From Neurospora crassa OR74A (lineage: Eukaryota; Ascomycota; Sordariomycetes; Sordariales; Sordariaceae): a stretch of DNA of 64,000 nt. The translations under genes and the position numbers were made by a program. Each line of letters opens with the position of its first letter. Within the stretch, counting starts at the first letter, position 1. A model generated the notes under the pieces. That model did not search any database and had not been told where the DNA came from. It worked only from the letters and a program-made list of their open reading frames with translations. Location: positions 186,001-250,000 of the forward strand of contig NC_026503.1 of the NCBI RefSeq assembly GCF_000182925.2, read 5' to 3'. Positions 35,619-47,300 of the stretch are shown here, piece by piece.

Positions 35619-38109
35619 GGTTGTGAGGTGAGTTGTCGATATAATACTCGAGTAAGTTCAAGGTTCGGGTGGGTTGCGCAAAGGTGTCGAAGAGAAGTAA
35701 GTCGTCTCGAGGAAACTTAAAAAGTGCTGCTAACTTCTCGATACTCTTGAGGCTCTTGAGATGTCCTGTGTTTGATGCTTCCAACCTCAACAGATGCAGT
35801 TCAACAGGTTCATACTTATACCATCGCCGGTGATGAGTGTTCGGGCCACCGGAAACAAGGACGGAGGTTGCCTAGAGACATCAAACTCAATCTCAGCCTT
35901 GTAAGTGATGTCGTTGTGCCGAGAGGCCGACATATTGGAACTTTTGCTGTCACGGAACGCACTGAAAGGCACGGAAAGGCGAAGTTGACAAGGCGCAGGA
36001 ACCGTACTCCGTGGGACAAGAGTTTCCATCTTGACATAGATATCATGTTCAGGGATCCCCTACTCGCTCCCTCCGGATGTCTGTGCCATGATGACATTGT
36101 TGTAGAGAAAGGCTGTGTCCTAACGACGTGGAGTAATCGTATCCATGGATTGGATCTTTGGCTCACTGGGAGTCTCATACTGGGAGACGCACACCAAGTA
36201 AACCGTTGACAGGGTGCAGGTACCGCGCTCTGTAAAACAACGATCCCATGCTACACAGTGACCTGGTTCTCCTACTGCGTTGATACGTTCCAGCGTGCTG
36301 GGTAAACGGCGACTGGTCTGTGGTCGCTTATTCCAGGAGCCTAGCCGCGCCTTGACACAAGGCCATCGCAGGTGGTGGTGATGGGCTTCCCTCAACCATG
36401 ACTTGCTGTGCCGCACATGCGCAACCATGAATCTTGAGCAACGAAAACCGCCGACGGAAGATATGGTGGTTCGATGGAAGAGTGCAATGGAACGAGACCT
36501 TATCATCTTGCCCTATGTGGGCAAAAATGCGGAGCGTTTCCAGTGGAACAGCTTGGCGGGCCCGAGGAATTGGGAGGTGTTTTGTGCAGGATGGCTGCAT
36601 GAACTACTTGGAGGGGTGTACGAAAGTCGAAGGAGTCAACTTTAAACGCCCTGATTTTGGATCAATTCTGTTCAAGTGCGGGCTTTGTGGTAGTTCATGG
36701 CTCTCGGGATTGTCTTCTGCAGTGGCCTCTCCAAGACGGCCAGGACACTCGACCCTAAGTCATCCAAGACAAACTTTACAGCAAGCAGAAAATGGTGAAT
36801 AAAGGTAGCATCTGGCCCAAAATTTGGAAGCACTTTTTACCTTTATAACGGTGCCGATTTCCGTGGGAGCTGATGGCCCGGGATGCAGGATCAGGGACTC
36901 CGGATTGCCCGGGCGGCCTTCACAGTTCGGCGGATTTCTTGGCAGCCAAACGACAACAAGACCGTCACTAAGTAGCTGTGCCACGCTTGAGGCTTCATCG
37001 ATGATGAGTTCTTTCTGTTCGAGGGAAAGCCATCGAGGCCATGTTGGGGGCTGACTGGACTCGCCTGATGGTGAGCTGAAGGGTGTTGAACTGCTGCTGA
37101 CAATCGACCAAGCCTCAGCTGAAAGAAGCTAGCCTATCGAAGAAGGCACAGTACGGTCCTTTTTTTTTTTTTTCGGTCAACCCCGGCCCTAGCCTCACCA
37201 ATGGTATTACCAATGGTGTAGTCTAGTGTTCACGCCGCGAAGGACTTTTGAGAGTCACCAATCCCCTGCCAAGACGACGCACACCTCGCTTGTGTCGGTT
37301 CCTCTTTGCCGCCGCAACTGTGCCCCTGCTGCACATGTGCCACGTAATGCGAGATTTCGGATTCAAGACTCGCGATGATACCATTGGGTGAATAGACGCG
37401 AGGGAAAACGAATGGGAGACGAATTGCTTGGATGGTTTGGTTGGTTGCCTAGCAGCGCAGACGGTCATGTCCGGGAGTGGCGATGCAGAAGATAGCGACC
37501 GAAGTTCGTTGTTGGAGGTGGAGACTGGAAAGGTGACGGCAGATCATGGAGCCTGCTTGATTGATCGTGTAGGAGAACCGGACCACCAGAAGTGGACAAC
37601 AATGATGGGGGAAAAGAGGCATTCGGAAATACTGGGCGCCAATCCGCAGGTAGACAACATTCACTCCATGGTAGAGTAAATCAAGACAAACGGAGGTAAT
37701 AACATCCGTAGGTATGAATAGATGACGCGAATTGGGCCAGTTGGTTTCAGTTGTTGAAAGAGGAAGAAGGAATTATCGCAGGGCAATCAGATGGATGGAA
37801 CTGAAGTGAAAATGATGGTGGGCGACGACTGCTCTTGCCGTCTGATTTCAGCAGTGCAGACACTCACCTTTATGTCCTCCTTTCGAGCCAGTTTCGCCGC
37901 GAAGACACAAGCAAATAACGGAGACAATATTTACTTTTATTGTTCAGTCCAATAGAAACAAGGGAATGCTGTGACAGCACAACGCAGGCAATCAAGCAAT
38001 CACGATGCATAACCACCATAACCACAGCCATGCTCTTCTGCGCAGGTCAGCACCACAGTTTGGTTGCTTATATGCACTCAACGAGGTCCTCTTAAGCATC
38101 CAATAACAA
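35619..38109. other. Intergenic, no gene recognised
   Basis: 2.5 kb. Frames of up to about 145 codons overlap on both strands with no recognisable domain or splice pattern. A T15 run is at about 37160. I see no RNA gene before the tRNA at 38110. Confidence 0.4.
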
Positions 38110-38199
38110 GGGCCGCTGGTCTAGTGGTATGATTCTCGCTTAGGGTTCAATCCTGAGCATTCTTGCGAGAGGTCCCGGGTTCAATCCCCGGGTGGCCCC
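38110..38199 (+). tRNA. tRNA-Pro(AGG) with 18-nt intron
   Basis: The acceptor stem GGGCCGC (38110-38116) pairs with GTGGCCC (38192-38198, one G-U). The D arm is identical to the CGG gene (GGTCTAGTGGTATGA). The anticodon stem is CTCGC/GCGAG with anticodon AGG at 38142-38144, read as IGG after A34 deamination. The T arm is CCGGG TTCAATC CCCGG. An 18-nt intron (38146-38163) follows base 37. Pol III terminator-like T runs follow at about 38204 and 38214. Confidence 0.94.
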
Positions 38200-39782
38200 A
38201 TTCTTTTTCGCCCTTTTTACTTTGCTTTCTTTTTCTCTTTTTCTTTTTTTTCTTTGCAATAAATAATTGCAAAATTGTAATTTTTTCAAGTTGTTGACAA
38301 GCCCACATCCTTTTTCTTCTGCCGATACAAAGAGAAGAACAAAAAGAGGAAGTATGAAAAAAAACATGTACTTGCTGTACAGCTCGGAAGCACGACATGC
38401 ATTATCCATTAAATCCCACGAAAGCGAATGCGACGAATCTGAACACAGGTAAGGAAGCCATGCGGAAAATTTGTCGGTTGACCTTTTCAAATGCGGATTC
38501 TCAGTGCATGGGCTCCCGATGGATGCTTACCTTGTGTTTGATGAAAAGAGAAATATGTAGACATCGTGGAGCCGGCCGTTCATTTACCGCACTCGCTGCG
38601 CTGCCGCCTCTCTGTACCGTTGGCAAGACCAGTTGCTGACTTGATGTTAGGTAGACAGACTTTAATCTGTACTCTACGCCTAACCTTAAAAGAAGGCCGA
38701 GGCTAGAAATAAGGTAGTCTCATCTCCCACTTTTCCGACGTCGATAGCAACAGGTCAGGTACCGACCTCTACCCAATGATAGCAAGCAAGGTTATTCCCA
38801 GCTTTTCAGCTGGTGGGTAAAAGGGCAGATCCGTCCCATTTCCGCTCGGGACCTGGACCTTGCAACGAACTACCCTGCACTGACAACAAGCCACGAGAAA
38901 CACGCTTGGCGGAATGCTTCCAGGTGTACAGTTTACACTACAGGAAGGGACTGTATGGGCTCGCTCGGAGGAGAGGAACATATGCACACTACACCGGACC
39001 GAACCGGTGCTTCGGAGCCCGTCTGTGTCCCGAAGCCCGCACTCCGGAGAACTCGCAAGGCTCGTTGCGGGCAAATGTAGGTATGGTAGTTTACGTGTTC
39101 TGCGCAACGTGGTTGCTGCATGTTTGCGAACAAATTCTGTAGAGGTATTGTATGCCTACCTCGCAAGTTTGTCCATCACCTATGGAATCCGAAGCCGGAC
39201 AAGAGAGCATCAGTCATCTTTTTTTATTCCCGATGAACAGGCAGCATCGCATTCTGGGACGTCGTTAACACCGGTGCGGAACGATGACAGGGACCAAGTC
39301 CAAAAGCGACCCTTGCTCGACGCCGACCACATTCAATAACAATTGATTGAACAAGCCCATTTGCCATACAAGAAACCCGTTGATCGACATCAAGGATTTC
39401 CAGCAAGTGATCAGAATCCGGGACCGAAAGAGGTGGTGATGATAAGATGATGAAAAAGACGAAAGAGAAAAGATGGAGAACTTCATGTCCCGCCATGAAC
39501 GAAAGCGGAGCAGGTCCACAGCGGCTGCGGTGCAAGGACAAGGGCTCTTGGATATCGGCTTGACACGTCCACTCCAGAGTTCAGTTCAGTCTGCCAAGTC
39601 AATGGTTTGCTTGATGGGGTATTCTTCAGCTTTCGGCCTCCAGAACAGATAGGAGCCCCCCTTTTCGCTAGCTGAGTCGCGATCTGAGAATCGTCAAGGC
39701 AAGGAGACGGCCAGTACAAGTTGCCGTGTTTGACGGGCCTTTCATCAGCGGTTAGCTCTTCCTTCGTCTCGTGAGCATCAAC
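38200..39782. other. Intergenic, no gene recognised
   Basis: Starts with a CTTT-rich tract (38204-38260) downstream of the tRNA. Short frames only; one TAGAGGTA motif at 39140. The last 200 bp are presumably the promoter of the next oxidoreductase. Confidence 0.4.
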
Positions 39783-41571
39783 ATGGCTCGCCTCACAAGC
39801 CTGTTGACGGCCGTTGCCGCGGGTGTCGGTACTGCGCGAGCAATCCTTCCCACGGATTGGACACCCATCTGCAAGCAGATCGAGTCAAAGATCTCGAGTA
39901 CCAGCGATGTCATATATCCGCGTAAGTGGCTTCACTCCCCTCGAGTTCAGTGTCTCACGCCGTGAACGGAATACTCACATCTGATACCATGTACAGTCCA
40001 GGCCGTCTCCTTCACTTCGGCTACTGCCCACTGGTTTTGGTCGTCCGACGAACAGCCATCGTGTGTCTTTGAACCTGGATCTGCGGAGGATGTGTCGGTT
40101 GCGCTGCGGATTATTGGCGCGACCAAGACCCCCTTTGCCGTTCAGTCTGGTGGTCACACTTCGAACCCAGGTTTCTCCAGCACCAAGGGTGTACATATCT
40201 CGCTCAAGAGACTGAACCAAGTGAAGCTATCTGCAGACAAGAGCGTCGCTGAAATTGGCTTCGGTAACGTGAGTAAATGCGGTTGATTGTGTTGAGCCAA
40301 GACCGGTAACTAACAGTGTTCCAGATCTGGACCGACGTGTACAAGGCCCTGGATGGTACAGGCAGGAATGTCGTCGGAGGAAGAGTGCCCGGCCCGGGCG
40401 TTGGTGGCCTCACCCTCGGTGGTGGGTACTCATGGAAAACGAATCAGTATGGTATGACCTGTGACACGGTCAAAAGCTACGAGCTTGTCCTTCCCGTGAG
40501 TTCAACACCACGACTGGTTTCTAGTGTGACGAATGTCAGTTTACAAACCCCGCCCAACAGAACGGAACCATTACCAGGGTATCCAAGACCGAGAACCCCG
40601 ACCTCTACTTTGCCCTCAAGGGCGGCCTCAACCGCTTCGGTATCGTCACCTCGGCCGAGTTTTACACCCATGAGCAGCCTGGGAAGGTGTACGGCGGTCT
40701 CGGCATTTATCCTACCACTGCTGTCGACCAGATTCTCAATGCCACTTCTCAGTTCTCGTACCTGAACAAGGATCCCCGGACCCAGATCATCACCACCCTT
40801 GACGGCGGTCCTCTGGGTACCACTGCCGAGGTTCTGTTCTTCCACGATGGGCCTGATAAGCCGGCCTCGTTTGAGCTGTTTGACAACATCGCGCCGCTCG
40901 TCAAGACCGTGTCGTCGCAAAGCTTTGTTGACTTTGTGCAGAGCATCCCTGCGCAGGTTCCCGAGTTGACCAATATTCGCGGCGCCTTCATCACCTTTGC
41001 GACTTCTGAGCTCTCGCAGACTTTCCTAGAAGCCGTCAGGCAAGAGACTGATGTAAGTAGCTGTGCTTCTGAAGCATAGTCAAAGGAAAGAGAGACGACT
41101 AACCTTGATGATACAACAACAGGACATTGGCAAGATCATGAGTCTTCATGGCGGCATCACCGTCAGCTACGACCTTGAGCCCTTCACCAAGTACGGCGAG
41201 CACGCCACTGAGAGTGCTTTCCCGCACACCGAGTCTCCTCTTCCGGTAAGTTACCTCTAACTGCATGTGACACACCCGAGCTAACCTGCCCTGCCGTGCC
41301 CCAGCTCTTCATCTACTTTGCGTGGTTCCTTCCGGAGAACGACGAGTTCTGGTACGCCCGCATGAAGCAGACTGTTGAGGCGCTCAAGAAGGTGGCCATG
41401 GACGACGGTATCTACAATAGTGATGCTTTTACCTATTACCCCAATTATTCGCTCTTTGACGCCACTCCGGAGCAGCTGTACGGCAAGGAAAATGCGGCGC
41501 GGTTGGCGAGGATCAGGGACCAGGTTGATCCGGATCGGATCATGGAGCTGGCTGGTGGATTCAAGATTTGA
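39783..41571 (+). CDS. Secreted FAD-binding (PCMH) oxidoreductase
   Basis: Six exons: 39783-39921, 39997-40268, 40325-40495, 40561-41052, 41123-41245 and 41305-41571, giving 487 residues. Introns are 56-75 nt with regular donors; all joins keep frame and restore conserved blocks such as GFGNIWTDVY and LPNGTITRV. A signal peptide is likely (MARLTSLLTAVAAGVGTARA). PFAVQSGGHTSNPG carries the histidine expected to bind FAD covalently. The position that holds cysteine in bicovalent enzymes is valine/proline here (GGRVPGPGVGG), so single attachment is predicted. The canonical C-terminal BBE YxN...YDP motif is reduced to VDPDRIMELAGGFKI. The ATG at 39783 is the first in frame. The fifth intron contains a TACCTCTA motif right after its donor. 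Substrate unknown. Confidence 0.88.
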
Positions 41572-42015
41572 TGAGGGGTTCCGTCGATGAGCAGGCAGTG
41601 TCGGCGAATTGGACTCAGTGGATCGATCGATAAATAGAAGATGCCACAAAGAAGGGAGCCGAAGTTGATGTGCTGCCCGTTGCTGGGAAAGAAACTGAAA
41701 GGCGCGGACTGGAGGTACCTAAATTGCGCAGTCAGCTGTCTGTAGGTAGTGGGGAAGGGAAACCACTCAGTGGAGCTGAGAATTACGGTTTAGGTATGGC
41801 AGCTGCGTTCATTCTACTTGTTCATCATGGAAGGAGCGACACCAATTAATACAAAGGAACAAGCAAGACGCATGACAAAAAGAACAGGCGCAATCAATCC
41901 AAACAGCGACTGCATCAAGCCATCTTTTACCTTCCTTGGTCACCACAACTTGAAATTCTAACAAGGCATAATTCCCCGCCTCCACACTCCACACCAGGCA
42001 AAGGAACCGGCAGGC

Positions 42016-43458
42016 CTAGTGCACAGATGGGTCCAGCTCCCCAGTTGATTCAGTCTCCTCCTCATGATGGGTCTCTTCACCATCGTCTTCTCCACTGACA
42101 GAAGCGTAGTCCTCATCAAACGAAAACACACCCTCTAGGTCTGACGGGCAGACATCCGTGTCTTGGAGTCTATCCCGAGCCTCATGTGTGCCGTAGGAGG
42201 CACTGACAATGACAGCAATGGTTTGTTGCCATGGATACTCCATAATGTTCCAGCTCTCGTGGTACAGGTTTATGCGAACATGGGTCCCGGTGAGCGCAAG
42301 AGGTGTGGAGCCGGTCTTGGAAAGAGGAACGGAGTGAAGTAAGGTAGGTAGTCAGCTACATGTTCTTAAAGCGGAAAGGAGACAGCTGCGGATGTACATG
42401 GGGTAGGTCGGGTATGTTGACTTACAAGGTTGCGAATTGGGCCGAAATCCTCGTTGAAGACTTCCACTTCGGTCGGGTAGTCCATCGCTCCCCACGTCTC
42501 GTCAGTGGGATTCCGGCTGCCCCCGAACGCCCAATTGGCGACTTGGTAGCGATCAGCCTTGACCTCGACGTTTACCGAAGAGTTGTCCTTGACGCAGGAT
42601 GGCTGATGTTGCGCGTGGTCGATGCTTAGCTGACTGTTCTCGATAGAGGTGACACGTCGGTACTTAGCATAGTGGCAAGAATAAGACTGCCGGTCAGTTA
42701 TTAGAGGTACCTGGTACTGACCTTCCACACCAATCCGTTACACAAACCGACACGGATTTCCTCGCGCAACCTGTCTGCTTTTTCTTGGATCTCTTCTTCT
42801 GACATGATTTCAAAGACAAAGTCCTCTTCCCCGGACCAGTATTCATCGTCGGCGTCATCATCATCCTCAACAGTCTCCCAATAAGCTGGTGTTGCTACTA
42901 CTGCCTCGACTCTGTGCTGCTTCAAACTCGGCGGCTCAAGAGTGGGACTCTTTTGTTTCTTGGCAGTCACCGCCTGGGATGCGGCGTTTTGGCTACTATG
43001 GACTAAAGCAGGCGGCAAGGAAGGTGTGAGTACGGATTCGATCCAGATTGAGGCAGCAGACGGGAGAGAGAAAGGGGAAAGAACTGACGCTTGTCGTACA
43101 TGGCGGGTGGGATTAGGTAGCACTGAGGTTGGGAAGGCGGGAACAGGCCTGGATAGAGGCGGAGATGGAGGAAGAGACGAAACTGGTGTCTTGATGCCCG
43201 GTGCCGTTGCAAACTGAATTGAATCAGGCCTAGAAGATGGAAGGAACTGAAATGTTTTAGAGCCAAAAGTGGCAGCAAGGGAACGGGAATCTGGCCAGAT
43301 GGGAAAAGGCCAGTTTTCCAAGTTTCCGTTATTGGGGGTGCACTGCACTGCGATCCACTGCACTCAGCTGTGGTGAAGCTTGATCGAGGGCACCTCATAC
43401 AGCGAGATCTGTGCATGTAACTCACCTGCGCCAACTTTACTCTGCTCCCTACCGGCAT
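42016..43458 (-). CDS. Hypothetical acidic protein, family not recognised
   Basis: Proposed exons: 43426-43458 (ATG at 43458, MPVGSRVKLAQ), 42722-43342 or -43357, 42426-42662 and 42016-42315, giving about 396-401 residues. Introns: 68 or 83 nt (donor GTGAGT), 59 nt (donor GTCAGT, branch ACTGAC, acceptor AAG at 42663) and 110 nt (donor GTAAGT, branch GCTGAC). A closer AG would give an implausible 35-nt second intron. The protein is proline/serine-rich, then has an acidic DDDDADDEYWSGEEDF stretch, then a compact C-terminal region (KADRYQVANWAFGG, LTGTHVRINLYHESW) that could be a beta-sandwich, and an acidic tail. There is no signal peptide or membrane helix. The 5' end is uncertain: the first exon also reads open upstream to an AG at 43510, inside a 31-bp inverted repeat. 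Confidence 0.5.
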
Positions 43459-43488
43459 CTCACTGTTCCAAAATGTACCGTATACCTC

Positions 43489-43806
43489 TAGACTCGGGGG
43501 ATCCGTCTTGAGGTTCCCTAGCAATCAGGCATAATCAGACATACATATGCCCGATTCTGTACAGTCCTTTATGCCTTCAAAAAAGAGTGGGGGAGACCGA
43601 CGTGTTGCCATCCCAAAGCACTGTAAATTCGATTTTGCCGGAATCTTACTTTTTCCCACCTATTCTCTAAGGGCGTTGGAGGTTGGGGATAGTATTGATT
43701 CAAAGTCACCGTCTTGCACCCAATTTTTGGTGGGCGTGAATATTGCAGTTTGCTTACAGATCCTGCTTGATTTTCAGGGAACCTCAAGACGGATCCCCCG
43801 AGTCTA
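43489..43806. repeat. 31-bp perfect inverted repeat with 256-bp spacer
   Basis: Arms at 43489-43519 and 43776-43806 are exact reverse complements, containing CGGGGGATCCGTCTTGAGG and its complement. In each arm the sequence GGAACCTCAAGACG directly follows a splice-acceptor-like AG (GCTAG on the minus strand, TTTTCAG on the plus strand). Weaker similarity continues outside the arms. Relative to the right arm, the left arm has six extra bases (TACCTC) next to it, creating a TACCTCTA motif. The spacer has no convincing gene. Confidence 0.9.
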
Positions 43807-44385
43807 TACGATATTCCACTTGGCATCAAAACATGGCATGATGGCCCCCATTGCTTGAATGATTTGACGCTAATTGATAAAATTGAAACCAGGTACCTTC
43901 GTTACATTGAAGCGGACGCTGCGGGTAGCTAGCTTGTGGCCGAAGCATCGAACCCCGCGTGACATGCTTCCTTCCTTCCTTCCTTCTTTCCTTGCCGGCG
44001 TGTCGACTCACACTGCAACCTAGAGGTAACCAGAGGGACAGCGCCTGCCCTAACTGAAGCTTTGGACCTTTTCCAAACGAAATCGGAACTCTCGTCACTC
44101 CGGTTCCTTTTCCATCCTCCAAAAAACACCCCGAATGAATCTTGTCAACCACGAAGCAGCGCACGAACATCCAAGATTACATGCAGTACACCATCATGAT
44201 GTCCATGCTACAGGGTGCGAGAAACAAGTTCTTACTTCAGTTAGTCTACATGTACTGTCTGGGGCATACGATACACACAGTCCAGCTAACCTCGGTCTTC
44301 ATGATCCAGTTTGCCCCCCTTTTCGCTGGTCAACCTGCTCAGCTCGCCCTTACCGAGTCCACGGCGACATCATACTTCGTGCCTG
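43807..44385. other. Intergenic, no gene recognised
   Basis: A plus-strand frame follows the right arm of the inverted repeat (to about 43933) and looks faintly protein-like, but has no start or partner exon. TTCC repeats are at about 43970-43990 and a TAGAGGTA at 44021. Confidence 0.35.
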
Positions 44386-47300
44386 TTAGGATTGAAAGAC
44401 AAAGTCGCCGATCGTGGTTTCAGCGAGTTGCGAATAGATGAATGATCCGGCCACGGTCGAGGTCGCTCCACAGATCAATGCTCCGCCCATAACATAAGGA
44501 TTCTTCCCGACTTGGACCGTTGCCAAGCCCGACAGAAAGTCATGCCCCTTGGTCAGACACGTATTGCCAATCTTCAAAAAGGGATCAGCCTTGCTATACC
44601 CGGCCACATGATCCCAAGTCACACATCCGACATAGATGACGCATTGTAGGGCCGAGAAGAACATGGTCACCATGCCCTTGAAGATGCGAAGGCTGCAATG
44701 CTTGATGCCAGCAAAGATGGAGACCACCCAGCCAGTCAGTTTGAGGCCCCAGCTGGGCGCCGGATCATCGGGATCTGGCCTAGGGAAAGTCAGCACAATT
44801 CCTATCAGGAACCTTGTTGCGCCGCCCTTGTCCCATTCTTTCAGGGCACCAAAATCCGGGTAGGCACTTTTCATGGGCATCACCCACTCCCGCCACTCGC
44901 TGTACATGGAGTAGCAGTTGTACCCAAACCAGATGATACCGACAATGTAGGAATGCGCCTTCAACCACTTCGCAATCTTCTGGAGGAGACTATGCTTCAT
45001 CATGTTCTTGACGAAGCCGCCTTGGTCCTTTTTAGGCTTTCCTGCTGCTCCCATTGAGGCGACACCATTATAGCTCGTGTCGGAAGCGGTGGGCATAACC
45101 GCGGATAGCTGGGGAGCGGCCATGAGCTCATGTCCAACGAGCTCGGCATCCAGCTCGGCTTTGGCAGCCTGGATCTCCTTGTAGCTTGGATGCTGCTTGG
45201 GGCTCACACCGTGGTATATCTTGAATGCAATCGTACCAGGAATGGCTAGCAACATGGTGATGGCATCCAGGAAGGACAATGGTCGGTCGGATATCTTCGA
45301 CCACAACCAGGAGATGACGGGGATCTCGATGGTCGCCGTGGCGGCACTCTTCACCATAAGGATGAGCTTGGCTCCCACCCGAGTGAAAAGCGTGATCAAA
45401 TCGCGCGCAATCGCGATGAGCCTCGTAAGGAGCTTACTGCCGAGTTTCGAAAAGATCTCGGAAGCAGTTGCTTTGCGAGACGGGTCGAGGAGTGAGACTA
45501 GAGCCGACCCCATGTCCCCCGCGCCCTCCGCAAACTCCTTCACGATATCTTTGAGGGCTGCCATGATCTTGGTCAGGTCGTCATCTTCCATCTCCTTTTC
45601 TGCAGACTCCATGGCTTGACGGACTTCAGGGTTGTGCTGGGCATGATGGTTCGCATAGTTCCCCCCTGGTGAGTGGAAAGCTTTCTCCATCTGGCTTGGT
45701 TCCTTCCCTTGTTGGCCATTGCCGTCTGGATCGACAGGACCGTCGACTTTGGAAGGCAGCTGGGTTGTGTTGCAATTCTTGCCAAGACTCTCCTCTAGTT
45801 CATCAAGATACGACACCGCCTTATCACCAAAGAGAATGATCGCTTTGGCAGCAGTATCGATGAACCCTTCGAAATAGTCGCGGAAGATATTATGGGTTTC
45901 CTTGATATCGTCCCAGGCGAAGAGAAACTTCAATCCGTTCCATATCTTCTTCAGACCCTCGCCAAGCCACTCGAGGGCCTTCCTTAGGCCTTTCATTACA
46001 TGTTCGTATGTCTGGACGAGGAATTTCCAAACCTTCTCTCCAACCTTGACAACAAGATGCCACCCGTCTACGAAGATGTCCCCCACCGACTCGAGAGATC
46101 GGGTGAGCCAGTCAAACACTGCCCAACTGCCCGTAGCGGGCTTCTCTCCGCTGATATAGGATTCCTCTCCAACTTTGGGTTGCTCTGAGGGCTGTTCTAA
46201 AGAGGTAGGTTGGGATTTCTCGGTACCTGTAAACTGCGCTTCCAGTTTCATGCTGGCACCCTTTGAAGATAATGACTTGATGGCCGCGGCAGCTCCCTCA
46301 ATGTTGACGTTCTTCGATCCTCCGCTCAAGAGCTTTTCACCATTTGGAAGGTGGACATTCTTCAAATCATCGCCGGACTTGATCTTGCTAAAGAAGTCCA
46401 GAACCTTTCGAGAGGGATCGATGTAGGTTGTCTCGCATCCTGGAACGCCCGAAACTCGCAAGCTCGGCACATTCAGGTCGTCAATCTCTTGAATCACCGT
46501 GAGGGTTCCCAGCACATCGGCCTTGACTTTGACTGGCAGTCGGCTAAGCTCCATTGTCCGCCCGTTCACAGTTGCTATACATGTACTGGATGCACTGAGG
46601 TCAACTTCCAGCCCACCAGCTGGAGGTCGCACTCCAGCACCAGGATAGATCTTGACGTGGGTCGTGTAGGTGAACACTTCTCGATGTGTCTTGATCGCTG
46701 GGACGCAAAAGTCACTCGTTTTCCAAAGACTGGAGTCACCCGACTGGTACAGGACCCGCATTTTCGGATGGCTTTCGTCGCCGAGAACGAACATTTGCTG
46801 GGACTGAGTGGTTTCGTTGACCGAGGCAGCAAAACGTACACCTCCGTCAAGGACCTGATTGGCATCGCTGTGTCTCTCAAAGACGTCAACCGCGGGGCTT
46901 TCTGAAGAAGGTCTAATCATGAAGTGAGTGTACGCAATGACGCCGTCATTGTTGCGAGTGAAAACGGAGACGAACGAGCCAGACTGTGCAGCATGAATTT
47001 GTTTAAGTCCTCGGAGGCAGTCTGCTGAGGCAACCAGACTGGTGTCAGGCAACTTTGTTGAACCTTTCACAGAATCTCGGGCTGGAATACGGTGGATTCC
47101 ATTTTCCGCGGAAACGAGAAGATCGGTCCGGCCCGTCGATGTCCTGACGGTGGCAAGATCAGAGGCACCTGGGGGAACTGGCAGGTGATAGTTGATATGG
47201 GAGTAGTAACCTCCCTGGCCGCCCAGTCCGGTGAAGCTGAGTCGGAGAACCTCACTGATCCTAAACAGGACAAAGACTCCAAAGGTCCCGCCACCTCCAG

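Noticed and set aside
39771-39782. Upstream start at 39771 for the six-exon oxidoreductase, and at 53499 for the GH43 gene
   Set aside because: Both are GTG, not ATG; the first in-frame ATGs (39783, 53514) directly precede good signal peptides.
42663-42722. A 35-nt intron (42687-42721) in the acidic hypothetical gene
   Set aside because: Too short for fungal splicing; the AG at 42663-42664 gives 59 nt, keeps frame and has a well-placed branch site.
43547-43858. 103-codon plus-strand frame through the inverted repeat spacer
   Set aside because: No domain, and the part after the right arm is in another frame; the inverted repeat explains its apparent similarity to the neighbouring exon.
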